In this document: one piece after another, positions 46,661-57,140 of the stretch | How positions within the stretch are numbered: position 1 is the stretch's first letter | Layout of the letters: every line of letters begins with the position of its first letter | Assembly: GCF_033568475.1 (NCBI RefSeq) | Contig: NC_133122.1 | Location: 154,869,361 to 154,933,360 of the forward strand | Length of the DNA: 64,000 bases | Direction: 5' to 3' | From: Henckelia pumila | Lineage: Eukaryota; Streptophyta; Magnoliopsida; Lamiales; Gesneriaceae | The notes under the pieces: generated by a model | Seen by the model: only the letters and a program-made list of their open reading frames with translations | The model's database searches: none | Told to the model about the DNA's origin: nothing | Position numbers and translations under genes: made by a program

Positions 46661-48919
46661 AAAAATACCCCCAAGTTTCCAGCTCGGATAATCTTCCCCT
46701 AAAAACCTTTGGGTGCACTGCCTTTGTGCATATCCATGCTCATAAACGTGGCAAATTTGATACTCGAGCTAAAAAAACAGTCTTTGTCGGGTATTCACCT
46801 ACTCAAAAGGGTTATCGTTGTTACTGTCCATACACGAAAAAAACATATGTGAGTTGTGATGTTTCTTTTTTTTGAGGACACCTCTTATTTTTTGCTTCAA
46901 GGGGGGGAAAAGGATGAAGCTCGTCACTCTTGGGATACTCTACCTATACTTGGTGTTAGTTTGGATACCACAAATGTTTCCAATCCTACTCCGGTCAGTG
47001 TTTCTGTTCCCAGTCAACCAAGTCAAGGTGTTTCCAATCCTAGTCAAGTTCATGTTTCTGATCCTGTTCAAGTCAGCCCGCAAATCAATGAAATTAGTGA
47101 TCAAAAAATTTTGGAAACAAGGAAAGTTCAATGATAGTGGGATATTGTCTATTCACGAAGGAAAAATCCCAAAGTTAATCAAGAGATTGTGACGCCTAGT
47201 CAAAGCCAAGAAGATGACTCGATGGTAGCACCCTCAAACAAGTCAGGTACATTTCTTGATCTTAACGTACCTATAGCAGTAAGAAAGGGTACTCGATCTT
47301 GTACCAAACATCCCATTTCCCAGTTTGTCTCCTACTCTAAATTGTCTCCCACATTTCATGCTTTTACAACAAAAATATCCAGTGATTTGATTCCCAGGTC
47401 TATCATGGACGCATTGGCTATTCCTGAATGGAAAGCTGCTGTTCTTGAAGAAATGCAGGCGCTGAAACAAAATAACACTTGGAATCTGGTAGAATTACCA
47501 CAAGGGAAGAGTACTGTTGATTGCAAATGGGTGTATACAATCAAATACAAGGCTGATGGATCCATTGAAAGGCATAAAGCACGTCTAGTGGCAAAAAGTT
47601 TTACTCAAACCTATGGGATTGACTACACTGAAACTTTTGCCCCAGTTGCCAAACTGAACACTGTCAGAATTCTGTTGTCGTTGGCAGTAAACCTCGATTG
47701 GCCATTGCATCAGATCGATATAAAAAATGCATTCCTCAATGGAGACCTTCAAGAAGAAGTTTATATGTGTCAACCTCCTGGTTTTGAAAAACATGTAGGA
47801 GGTAAGCTTGTGTGCAAGCTCAATAAATCTCTCTACGGGCTGAAGCAGTCTCCTCGTGCTTGGTTTGATCGTTTTTCCAAGGTAATAAAAAACCTAGGAT
47901 ATACTCAGGGATAAGCTGATCATACATTGTTTGTCAAACACTCTGACGAAGCAAAAATCGTCATTCTTATCGTGTACGTTGATGATATCATTATTACTGG
48001 GGACGACACTAAAGAATTGGCAGAAATAAATCAAAGGATGGCACGAGAGTTTGAAGTAAAGGACCTAGGACCTTTGAGGTACTTTCTGGGAATGGAGATT
48101 GCTAGAAACAAAAAGGGTATTTCAGTCTCTCAAAGGAAATACACTTTAGACCTATTGACAGAAACTGGCATGTTGGGATGCAAGCCAAGCAGCATACCTA
48201 TCGAACTCGGCAGTAAGGGAAAAATGTTTGAAGGGAAACCAGTTGATAAAGGCAGTTATCAGCGCCTTGTTGGAAAACTCATCTACCTTTCACATACACG
48301 ACCAGATATTGCATTTGCAGTAAGCCTGGTAAGCCAATACATGCACTCACCATGTCAAGGTCACCTCAATGCAGTCTACAAAATCTTGAGATACCTAAAA
48401 CAAACTCCGAGTAAAGGCTTATTTCTTGCCAAGACAAACGATCGTGGTGTGCGTGTCTACACTGATGGAGATTGGGCAGGGTCAATCAATGATAGAAAAT
48501 CGACCTCTGGGTACTGTACTGTAGTATGGGGAAATCTGGTAACATAGCGTAGCAAAAAACAATTAGTGGTTGCAAGGAGTAGTGCCGATGCAGAATACAG
48601 GGCCATGGCTCATGGAGTATGTGAACTCATTTGGATAAGAAGAGTGATGAAAGAGTTAAAAATCAATTTTGAAGACCTCTACTGTGATAATAAGTCAGCT
48701 ATCAGCATAGCTCACAATCCTGTTCAGCATGATAGGACTAAACATGTCGAGGTGGACCGTCATTTCATTAGAGAAAAGGTGGATGAAGGCTGCATAAATA
48801 TTGAATATATTCCCACATCTCACCAATTGGCCGATATCCTCACAAAAGGACTATCTGAACAATCTCATGAGTTTCTTGTTGGCAAGCTTGGTCTACTCAA
48901 TATCTACGGCCAAGCTTGA
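46661..48919 (+). pseudogene. copia RT and RNase H (young element)
   Basis: After the frameshifts, one frame runs to 48919 with stops at 47132-47137 (TGA TAG), 47912-47914 (TAA) and 48545-48547 (TAG). RT motifs: LAIPEWKAAVLEEMQALKQN, KWVYTIKYKADGSIERHKAR, IDIKNAFLNGDLQEEVYMCQ, YGLKQSPRAWFDRF and LIVYVDDIIITGDD (intact YVDD). RNase H: YTDGDWAGSINDRKSTSGYC, SSADAEYRAMAHGV and HQLADILTKGLS. The TAG at 48545 sits where the family has Trp (TWRSKKQ). All stops differ by one transition from the expected codon. Confidence 0.93.
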
Positions 48920-48926
48920 GGGGGAA
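48914..48926 (+). other. polypurine tract (young copia)
   Basis: GCTTGAGGGGGAA directly before the 3' LTR. Confidence 0.85.
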
Positions 48927-49137
48927 TGTAGAAAATATCTAAATATCTTCTATTTATTGTAGATTATTGAACATAATCAATTAGAGATATTTGATAGAAT
49001 AGAATAGAATCATTTAGAATAAGTTATTTTAGCATAATAGTTTTCTTTCTTTATTTAGCTCTCTATTGTAATTATAAATTGATTGTCTTGTTTCATTAAT
49101 AAAATAAGAGATTATTTTCTCCTCATCTTTTTCTATA
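48927..49137 (+). repeat. 3' LTR of young copia
   Basis: 211 bp, matching 44299-44509 with one difference. Confidence 0.95.
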
Positions 49138-49842
49138 CAATGAAAATCAAATCTCACGACATAAATAAAACTTCAAAGGTTTTGTCTTCCTCTACCAAGT
49201 ACAGAACTTAGCCACAAATTTTCATGAAAATCTAGAGAAAATTCTAAATAAAAGAAGAAATCTATGAAAAGTAAAGAAGAAAACCTAGCCGCCAAAGAGT
49301 TCTTGGTGTTCAACCCTTCAAAATCTGATTACCAAATCCTAAAAATTGGAATAATATATTATAATTAAGGCTAGAGTCCTTCATAAGCAAATTTTCTTTT
49401 TCATAAAATTTTCTCTGAAATCCGCATCGCGCTCGATCGGTGAAAACTTGCGGATCGAGCGAGAAGTTCTCTGGTCCAAATCTCCTTATTTTCTACGGCT
49501 CCCGCTCGATCGGTATGAACTTGCAGATTGAGAGGGACATGCTCTGTTCAACATCTTCTTTGTTTCTCCTTGTGCTCGCTCGATCGGTGAAATGTTGCAG
49601 ATCGAGTGGGAGGTCTTCTGTCTCGCATTCAATTTCTCTCTCGCTTGATCGGTGAAAAACAGCAGATCGAGCGAGCATGGGAAATTTCTTCCACAAAATG
49701 TCATTTCCTACCCAATAAACCCGGGAGCATGTTATGTAGACAAGATGCATAAAATATGAACAAAAACATAATTAAAAAATATGAATGCATGCAACACAAC
49801 GGTAAAAAGACATTAAAATACGCAACTAAAACACAACTATCA
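49138..49842 (-). repeat. 3' LTR of minus-strand Athila, proximal half
   Basis: On the minus strand it starts TGATAGTTGTGTTTTAGTTG after the polypurine tract. It matches the plus-strand LTR at 63687-64000 closely. Contains the hairpin array 49430-49680. Confidence 0.9.
49430..49680. repeat. array of four GATCGAGCG hairpins in Athila LTR
   Basis: Four units of about 60-65 bp, each with CGCTCGATCGGT and, after a short loop, a partly complementary GATCGAGCGAG. The spacing between units is unique sequence. The same kind of array occurs at 53755-54005. Confidence 0.85.
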
Positions 49843-49870
49843 AATTTCTCCATACTTAAACGTTGTTCTC
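49843..49870 (-). other. polypurine tract of minus-strand Athila
   Basis: The minus strand reads CGTTTAAGTATGGAGAAATT before the LTR start, preceded by CTTGCTCGAGGG, as at 63650-63686. Confidence 0.75.
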
Positions 49871-50116
49871 CCTCGAGCAAGATATGCAAAATCAATATGC
49901 AAACATAAACATAAGCAAAGACGAATCATGACATCACAGTCTCAGAGAAGTTCCAACATACAAAAAACAAACTTACGACTACTCTTGATTTTCCATGATA
50001 CGCCTTCAATCAAGTGTGAACGTGCGTGTGTGTCATGTTATTCCAGCTAATGCAACTTCAAAAGATATAGTTTTAAGACTGTTCGCCGACCTATAACACA
50101 TCAGTGTGAGTATCAC
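49871..50116 (-). other. 3' non-coding region of minus-strand Athila, part 1
   Basis: Matches the plus-strand copy at about 63412-63650 (TAGCTGGAATAACATGACAC). No gene. Confidence 0.75.
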
Positions 50117-51378
50117 TGTAAGACCCGAGATTATTTAATTTTAATCCGAGGATATTTAATTTGAAAATTTTTAGAGTTTAGATTTAAATTCTAATATTCT
50201 TAAATTATTTAGGATTGAAATTGAATTAAAAGATTTGCCAAGGACTGAATTGTAATTAATGAAATTTGAGTGGGATACTTGTTATACACATGAATATCAA
50301 CGTGTATAGTGCTTATCTTATCAGAAATCTTCAGCACAAAACCGAGAGAAGAGGAAAAGAAGAGCTCAAGAAAAATTTAATCTTTCAAGCTTTGATATCT
50401 TTTGATTCGGCCATCCGATTTTTATTTCGAGCATAGTTCTGCGATTCTCTATTTGAGAGCTTCGATTTGATGTAAGTATTGATGAGAGTCAATACGTTTC
50501 GAAATTTATGTATGTGTAGAACTCAGATTTTGATCATGGATATGTGTTCTAGAGGTTCTATATATTATGTTATCGAAGTCGGATTGAGGAACGAATATTG
50601 TTTGACTTGATTATGATTTCCAGCTCATGTTTGAACCTATGCCTATTGATTAATGCGGGTTTATGATGATATATTGCTGATATATTATATTTAGAAGCTG
50701 GTTATGATTGTTAGACTCGATAGAGTTGATTTTCGGATATCGGTTTCAGTCGCTACGCAGCCGGTTTACGATTTGAAGCTGTTTTGATGTTTTGTGATTG
50801 AGCCAAAGATGTTATAGCTGATATTCCTTGATTACGAACACTATATTTCAGATTTTTAGTGAAGCTTGATGACTCGAAAATTCAGCTTCGAACCGGGATC
50901 GAATAGCTCAAGGTTAAAGTCATGTTCTTTGAAGATTGAATGAGGTACATGAGCAGATTCTGATTGATGTCTTATTGGAGATTGTCAAGACCTGAAGCGT
51001 CTACAATTCAACGAAATGAAAGGTATAAGATGACATCGATCGTAAGGGCTTTGAAACTAGAGAACTTTGATTCTTGAGTTATCCCGCAAAAATCACATAC
51101 TTGTTAAATATATGTTTTTTGTTTAGAACTTGAATTGTGAATCCATCTCAGGTAAATGAATCTTTGAATTATATTTATTACCTTTGATGTTGAGTTGGTT
51201 ATGATCTACAAATCTCGGATATATCCAGATCAAGATCGGTTACGAATCTTGATTCCAAGATCGGAAACGAATAAACGAATCTTGAGACCGAGATCGGATA
51301 TGAAATCTCGAGGATCGATTTCTTTTAATAAATATGCGTTATATTTACGTTATAGCTTGAATTGAGATGCTAAATATG
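50117..51378 (+). repeat. truncated Tekay-like LTR
   Basis: Starts TGTAAGACCCGAG after ATCAC and contains the Tekay-like LTR core (AGGTATAAGATGACATCG, AAAATCACATACTTG). Compared with the 1.9-kb solo LTR at 54772-56668 the 3' end is missing, and about 160 bp of Athila sequence present at 63250-63412 is missing at the same junction. It is therefore an LTR remnant left by a deletion. Confidence 0.65.
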
Positions 51379-52117
51379 CTCGGATGGAGCTACAATCCCA
51401 TGGAATCCGCAAACTTATCTTTGGAACAGTGAATAAAATTTCAATCACTTTTCCAAGCCCGGATGAAATTGTTATTTTAAAATTTTTCAAAATTTTAACC
51501 CCATTTGATCCGCATATTTAGTCATGAACAAGATTATTAGGATTTCAATCTCTTGTCATAACCCGGATGGAGTTAAATTCATTTTCACAAAATTTTATAA
51601 AAAAATTATTTTACTGGTGCGCCGAAGATCATATATGCCATATCAACAAGATCATCAGGAGTCAAAAACACTATTAGGTTCCACAAATACCTATTGTCGT
51701 GCAATGGTCCAACAGACACCAACGTCATCTAATACATCGCTACACTTTACTGGTTAAACACGTGTGCTTAAAATATTCACTACTCAACCTACGGTTTCTT
51801 ATATCCAATCAAGAGGAAAAAAATTTCACTGGAAAAAATTCTAATTTTCCAACATCATAGCACATCATCGGCTATCAATCTTCATCCTACTTATGCATTA
51901 CAAACACTAAAAAAACGGATAAAAGATATGCAAACGAACCATATGCAACTAACTCAACATTATGAATGCAAAAAAAATGACACACAATGAATGTACCCCC
52001 CCCCCCCCCCCCACTTATCTAAAGCATTGCCCTCAATGCTTCAGAAACAAAAACAAAAACACAACAACACAAACAAAATGACAATGAAATGAAAATACAA
52101 AACACAACTCCCCTGGT
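51379..52117 (-). other. 3' non-coding region of minus-strand Athila, part 2
   Basis: Holds degenerate CCATCCGGGCT-type direct repeats (51385-51585) and a 17-bp C run (51996-52012). On the minus strand the run is the expanded G part of the PPT-like AAGTGGGGG motif next to the hairpin AGCATTGAGGGCAATGCT (52023-52040). Confidence 0.75.
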
Positions 52118-53245
52118 TCAATTTTCGGCCTGGTCATCCTCTTCGACTTCAGGTGGAATGAGAGGATTGGCAAATTGGAACTGGAAAGGAGGCGGGTATG
52201 GCAAATCTAGCGGTAAAGTGGCTGAATCGAGGCCAAGGTGCGTAGACATGCCTCGAATAATAGCGGCCATGGCCTGAAGATTTGCCGTCGTGGCAGCCAT
52301 GAACTCATTCTGGTGATGGGCGAAGGCAGTCAATTCCCTGACGGAATCAGTTGTGGAGCGGCGAGAAGGTTGCGAGGGCCAAGGGGGAACACTGCTAGGA
52401 AAAGCTCGACCACCTGGCGGAAAATCCTTAGCCCGTTTGGCTTTCTTAGCATCAACAACGGCTCTATCCACATGTCGCATCGGTTGCAACCATTCTTCAT
52501 CGTCTCGAGTTTGGACCCCAGCTTGGATACACAGTTCGGATATAATCATGGGAAAGAAAAGGCCCAACGATGTAGAGTAGATTGAGCACCTAATCTCGCT
52601 GTGGATGACACGGTCTGCATTAATATCCCAATCCATATCAAGAGCATACAGAAGTAAGACACGATCAGTAGTGACATCGCTGGTATGTAGTATCGGCATC
52701 AACCTCTTTGTCAGAAAGACATACCAAGTAGCGGGTTCCACTCATAGATAACGCTTCGGAAAAAATTGGAATTCCACCGGATCATGCCAAGAAGCACCAG
52801 CATAGCACAATTGTGCTAAGACCTCGTGAAAATCAGGTTCGGCTTTGAGGCTTTGATAAAGAATTTCATCCACATTCTGCGTCTCAAGTAATGCATTGAT
52901 TGCATTTTCATCAAAAGAAACTAACTTGCCTTGAACACAGGCCTTTCCATCCTCTATTTCCACCGCATTAGCGTAAAACTCTCGCACTAAAGGAACAATG
53001 GCCGCTTTTGGCTGTTTACAAAACGTAGCCCAACCCCGATTTTCACGATCAATAGCAATCCCGCTCTCACGAAAATTAAGTTCAATACCACGTTCCGGAA
53101 TAGGAGAGCGATTTACTTTTGCGCGATCATACTTGTCATGTGCCGTTTGACTAACAAATTTGCCGGCATAACCCATGGAAGAAATAGGTGCCTCAATGTG
53201 TTGATTAAAGGACTCCCCAGTAGAATGAACTCTCTTAGCCGGGAT
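52118..53245 (-). pseudogene. env-position ORF: putative plant transposon protein domain (minus Athila)
   Basis: Open from ATG 53176 to 52118 except for a TGA at 52742-52744 between FPKRYL and VEPATWYVF (CGA by comparison with the outer element). Homology with the outer copy extends upstream to about 53245, where ATC stands in the place of a start codon. Shared segments include AIVPLVREFYANA, LCYAGASWHDPVEF, TWYVFLTKRLMPILHT, LGLFFPMIISELCIQAG and PYPPPFQFQ near the end. The C-terminus is acidic (VEEDDQAEN). There is no signal peptide or transmembrane segment pattern of an envelope protein. Function unknown. Confidence 0.82.
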
Positions 53246-53754
53246 ATTATCGGATTATATAATGGCGTAAACAAAGAAAAGAGCGTCAGGGCAGAGATAA
53301 ACCGAGCAAAACAGAGGAGCCAACCTGGAAAGATAGAGAGAACTCGCGATGGTGTGTGGTGGCCGGAAATCAGTATGAATGTGGTGAGACTAGACACGGC
53401 AATCGACGAGCAAGAATAGGATGTTGGAAGTCTATTGAGCGGAGAGGCAAGAACGGATGCGGGAGTGTGCTTGTTGCGCGGCCGGCCTTGGAGCAGAAAT
53501 CTGTTAAGGGCGATGGCGGTGAACAGTGGCTGTGGGCGGGCGAGAATTCGGAGGAAATCAGAAAAGAAGGTGACGAAGTGTTAGAAACTAAGTCGCGCCA
53601 ATGATTCCCTGCGTTTTAAGAAGAAAATTGTGAGGATGATGATTGTGAGGGTTTTGGGGATTTAGGGATTGAGGGTTTTTTACGAGAGGAATAAAGAAAT
53701 AAGTGAGAGGGAGAAGAAAAGTAAAGCAATTTTATTGGGTACAGAAGTGGTCTA
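53246..53754 (-). other. leader of env-position ORF (minus Athila)
   Basis: No gene. On the minus strand the segment near 53640-53690 reads AAACCCTCAATCCC and CTAAATCCCCAAAACCC, telo-box-like repeats similar to the outer element's leader. Confidence 0.5.
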
Positions 53755-54005
53755 GCTCGATCGGTAATAAATTACCGCTCAAGCCAGACTAAAAAACCCT
53801 CAAAACTTTGTCCAGAGAAGTGCTCGCTTGATCGATACAAAAGTACCGCTCGAGCGAGATAGAAAAACCAAAAAAATATTGAAAACCAGAGGATACTTTG
53901 CTCGATCGGTACAAAAGTACTGCTCGAGCGAAAAAGATTTTTTTTTCAATCCCGATTCCAGTTCAAAGTCCGCTCGATTGGTAGAAATCTACCGCTCGAG
54001 CGAAA
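53755..54005. repeat. array of four hairpins upstream of env-position ORF
   Basis: Four units of the type CTCGATCGGTACAAAAGTAC followed by CGCTCGAGCGA, separated by 40-60 bp. The arms pair to form hairpins with AAAA loops. Same position as the GC array in the outer Athila (21419-21570). Confidence 0.85.
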
Positions 54006-54127
54006 CTTTTTATTTTTGAAAAAAATTGAAAATTAAGCAAAATTAACAATACTAAATGAAAACTCATTAAAATAAACAAAAATAAAACTTAATAACTAAA
54101 TAAAGGAAAAGAACACTAGGTTTTCTC

Positions 54128-54166
54128 TCAGTAAGTGATAAATTGACAGTCTATAACTCGACTGTA
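54128..54166 (-). other. decayed Athila post-pol motif
   Basis: The minus strand reads CAGTCGAGTTATAGACTGTC then TGAGAGAAAACC, aligned with the motif at 21245-21292, a few nt after the integrase stop. Confidence 0.6.
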
Positions 54167-54175
54167 TGCCGCGAT

Positions 54176-54771
54176 TCATTCAATTTCTTGCGGATCTTTG
54201 AGTTCCAATTCATGCACATCCTCCACTTTGTGTGCTTGGACTCCGTCATAAAAATGTTTCAACCTGTGGCCATTCACTTTGAATACCTTTGACGTGTCTA
54301 AACTTTGAATTTCAACTGCACCATGGAAAAAGACATTAGTAACCACAAAAAGACCAATCCACCGTGAACGCAAATTACCTGAGAATAACCGAAGTCGTGA
54401 GTGGTAAAGAAAAACTTTCTGACTAGCTTCGAATTCCTTCCTGGAGATCATCTTATCATGGAACGCCTTCGTTCTCTCCTTGTAAATCTTCAAGCTGGCA
54501 TATACTTCATTGTGTATTTCTTCCAACTCTTGCAACTGCAGCTTTCTATGTTCTCCACTCTCATCTATCTGAATATTGAAATTCTTCATAGCCCAATAAG
54601 CTCTGTGCTCCAATTCCACTGGCAGATGGCAAGGTTTCCCAAAGATCAGTCGGCATGGTGACATGCCAATCGGCGTCTTGTACGCATGTAGGCCCACATA
54701 GCATCATCAAATCGCAAGCTCTAGTCTTTCCTCGTCGGATTCACTATTTTCTCCAGGATAGATTTGATTTC
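54176..54771 (-). pseudogene. Athila integrase C-terminal part
   Basis: Continues the integrase from 56669 after removal of the solo LTR: IKSILEKIVNPTRKD, then RFDDAMWAY, then an open stretch (54176-54697) with [35 protein letters not shown] and [21 protein letters not shown] frameshift lies near 54700. The ORF ends ELKDPQEIE, as expected for an Athila pol end. Confidence 0.9.
54767..54771. repeat. TSD of solo LTR (left)
   Basis: ATTTC, identical to 56669-56673. Confidence 0.9.
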
Positions 54772-56668
54772 TGTAACACCCCAATTTTATCTTAATTGAA
54801 TTTATTTGAGATAATCTGAGATTCCAGAGTTCAAGAGCCGACTTTATTTTGATCAGGGTCTATTTTGCAAATTTTGCAAATTTCAGGGACTAAAATGAAA
54901 TTTTGGACTTTAATAGATATTTATACTTGGGATTGACTTATTTTCCTCATTTCCTTCCCCTCCAACCCGTCTCCCTCCATTAAAGTCGACTCCAAGCTTT
55001 CTCAAGCTTCCAGATTTCACCCCGAGCTCGATCCGTCCGTTGGAATTTAATTCTGAAGGCAGATTAGTGATCACGGCTGCGAGAGCTTCGTTCTATCGTA
55101 AGTTTTTCTACGATCAGATGAATTCTATTTTTCGGATGTTGTTAGAATCAATTGAGTTTCGAGTATGTTGATCTTGGCAGATTTCTGATCGTTTATTCTC
55201 TGTCGGTTTTGAAATAGAGCGTCGTTCGGATTTGTTATGATTTTTGGAAGCCATTTTCAAAAATGAGGATTTTTAGATTTGTTGGGTTTGAGCTTTTGTT
55301 GATGTTTGGGCATTGTATTGAGTTGATATCGTTGTTAAGATGCTGTCTGCGATTCCGGTTTAATTAGAATATAGCCGTTATGCCGCCGGTTTGAAATTGG
55401 GATTTTGAACCATTTTGAGTCGATGATATTTGGCTATTGAGTTTGATCGTCATTGTTGATCTTCTCTTACCTCCGTACAGATTCGTTCGAAGGCCGTTGA
55501 ATTGTGAGATTTCAGGAGTTGAATCGCTTTGAAGATTATAGCCGGTATAGTATCGATTTCTTATATTCGATTGAGAAAGTTTGATGGAATCTTGATTGAG
55601 GAATCGTTGTTGTTTCCAGGTTTGGAGCATCGACGTTTGAGAAAAGGTATAAGATGACTTAGACTGGAATGGAACGAGTGACTCGAATCCGACTTGATTC
55701 GAGTGTTCAGAAGAATCACATACTTGCATGTTATTTGATTTTACTCGAATTTAGTTGATTGAGTTTTGTTTGCATTGCATTCATCTTGAGCTAAAAATCC
55801 TTGATTTTAGCGGGCAAGACGACCCATTTATGTTAGACATTTTGGGGGCTATATTGTGAGTGGCCTGGGTGTAGCCGTTTCACCTAGTACTAGAATACTC
55901 CTTATAATCGCACCAAAGTCTAGAAGATGGAGATACGTAGCACCACCTCGATCGGGAGAGTCGGTGAGTTGTTTACGTGATCTCATCCTCGGGATCCCAA
56001 AAGAAAAAGCAGCAATGTTGTGATTATCCGGACTTGATAATCCAAGAGTTTTAAAGACATGCATTTCATTTTGATTTGTCTTGAAATTGCATGGTTGATA
56101 TTTGAATATTTGGAAGTTGATGTATTTCGATTTGAAATGCTTATTTGATATTGCATGCTAGTCTCTTTTACTGAGAATATTATTCTCACCGGATTATCCA
56201 GCTGTTGTCTTGTCTTTGTATGTGTTCTTGGCAACAGGTTGGGCAGGATCGAGTCAGAGATCGCATGGCTAGGTGGATGAGTTAATAGAGTAAGGCTTTG
56301 TTGTTGTAGAAGTCGAATTTGTATTTGAACTTGTATTGTATGGTATTTTGGATTGTGTAACTTAGAATTGATGCATGTTCTACACTTTTTATGTAATCGA
56401 ATGCCTCGTAGTTGGAAAAATATTAGTTGAATCATGTTAGAGTCCTTATGGTTATGATATTACACTTTTGGAGTCATTTTTGGAATGTGCGCCCGCGCGT
56501 CCTGCACTCTCTCGGAGGCCCGGACAGGGCATTAGGCGTGCCCGCGCATCCCTCTCTGTATTTAAAAAAAAAAACTCTACTTTTCGCGACGTGATTTTGC
56601 ATCGCCGAATGAAAGGTGTGCGTCGCTAAATGTTTTATTAATTAGATAATTAGAATCGAGGTCTCACA
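54772..56668 (+). repeat. solo LTR, Tekay-like, in Athila integrase
   Basis: TGTAACACCCCAATTTT...GAGGTCTCACA, 1897 bp, flanked by perfect ATTTC duplications and interrupting the integrase frame between SNREI and KSILEK. Shares its first 1.4 kb with the Tekay-like LTR at 27360-29341. Near its end it has GC-rich palindromic words (GCGCCCGCGCG, GCCCGCGCA). Confidence 0.93.
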
Positions 56669-56673
56669 ATTTC
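56669..56673. repeat. TSD of solo LTR (right)
   Basis: ATTTC. Confidence 0.9.
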
Positions 56674-57140
56674 TCTATTTGAAACTTCAGCTTGCCCATT
56701 GGATTGTGAGTGATAAGCAGTAGAAACCTTATGAGACACATGGTACTTTTTCAACAAACTGGCTATAGTCTGATTGCAAAAATGAGTTCCTCTATCACTT
56801 ATGATGGCTCTTGGAATCCCAAACCTAGAGAAAATTATATGCTTAATAAAATCTGCAACCACTTTTGAATCGTCAGTTCGGGTGGCTTTAGCTTCCACCC
56901 ACTTTGAGACATAGTCCATAGTGAGTAATATGTAAATAAATCCAAAAAAACTAGGAAAATGTCCCATAAAGTCGATGCTTCATACATAAAAAATTTCACA
57001 AACTAGAATGGGGTGATGAGGCAACTACTTACGCTGGGATATATGACCTATCTTTTGACATTGAGCGCATGAATTACAGAAAAAATACGCATCTCGAAAG
57101 AGATATGGCCAGAAGAAACCACATTCCAGTACCTTCCTCG
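56669..57140 (-). pseudogene. Athila integrase zinc finger and core
   Basis: The minus strand encodes the HHCC-type zinc region CGFFWPYLFRDAYFFCNSCA then CQKIGHIS (about 57030-57125). After a break comes the core at 56650-56967: [36 protein letters not shown] and [20 protein letters not shown]. The D,D,E catalytic positions are visible (D of MDYV, D of SDRG, E of QAEV). The solo LTR cuts the frame just after this. Confidence 0.9.

Larger units (their letters stand above)
44299..49137 (+). mobile_element. young Ty1/copia element inside Athila LTR
   Basis: LTRs of exactly 211 bp each (44299-44509 and 48927-49137) start TGTAGAAAATATC and differ at one position by my reading. Flanks CAATT and CAATG match at 4 of 5 positions as a TSD. 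Order is PBS, gag, protease, integrase, RT, RNase H, polypurine tract: copia. The near-identical LTRs mean a recent insertion, yet the coding region carries eight in-frame stops and two frameshifts. Confidence 0.95.

Noticed and set aside
49430..49680. Regular repeats with spacers, CRISPR-like at first sight
   Set aside because: Lies inside a plant Athila LTR, units are palindromic and diverged, and the genome is eukaryotic.
51996..52012. Poly-C run as assembly error
   Set aside because: Its position matches the G run of the PPT-like motif in the two other Athila elements, so an expanded natural run is the simpler reading; length remains uncertain.
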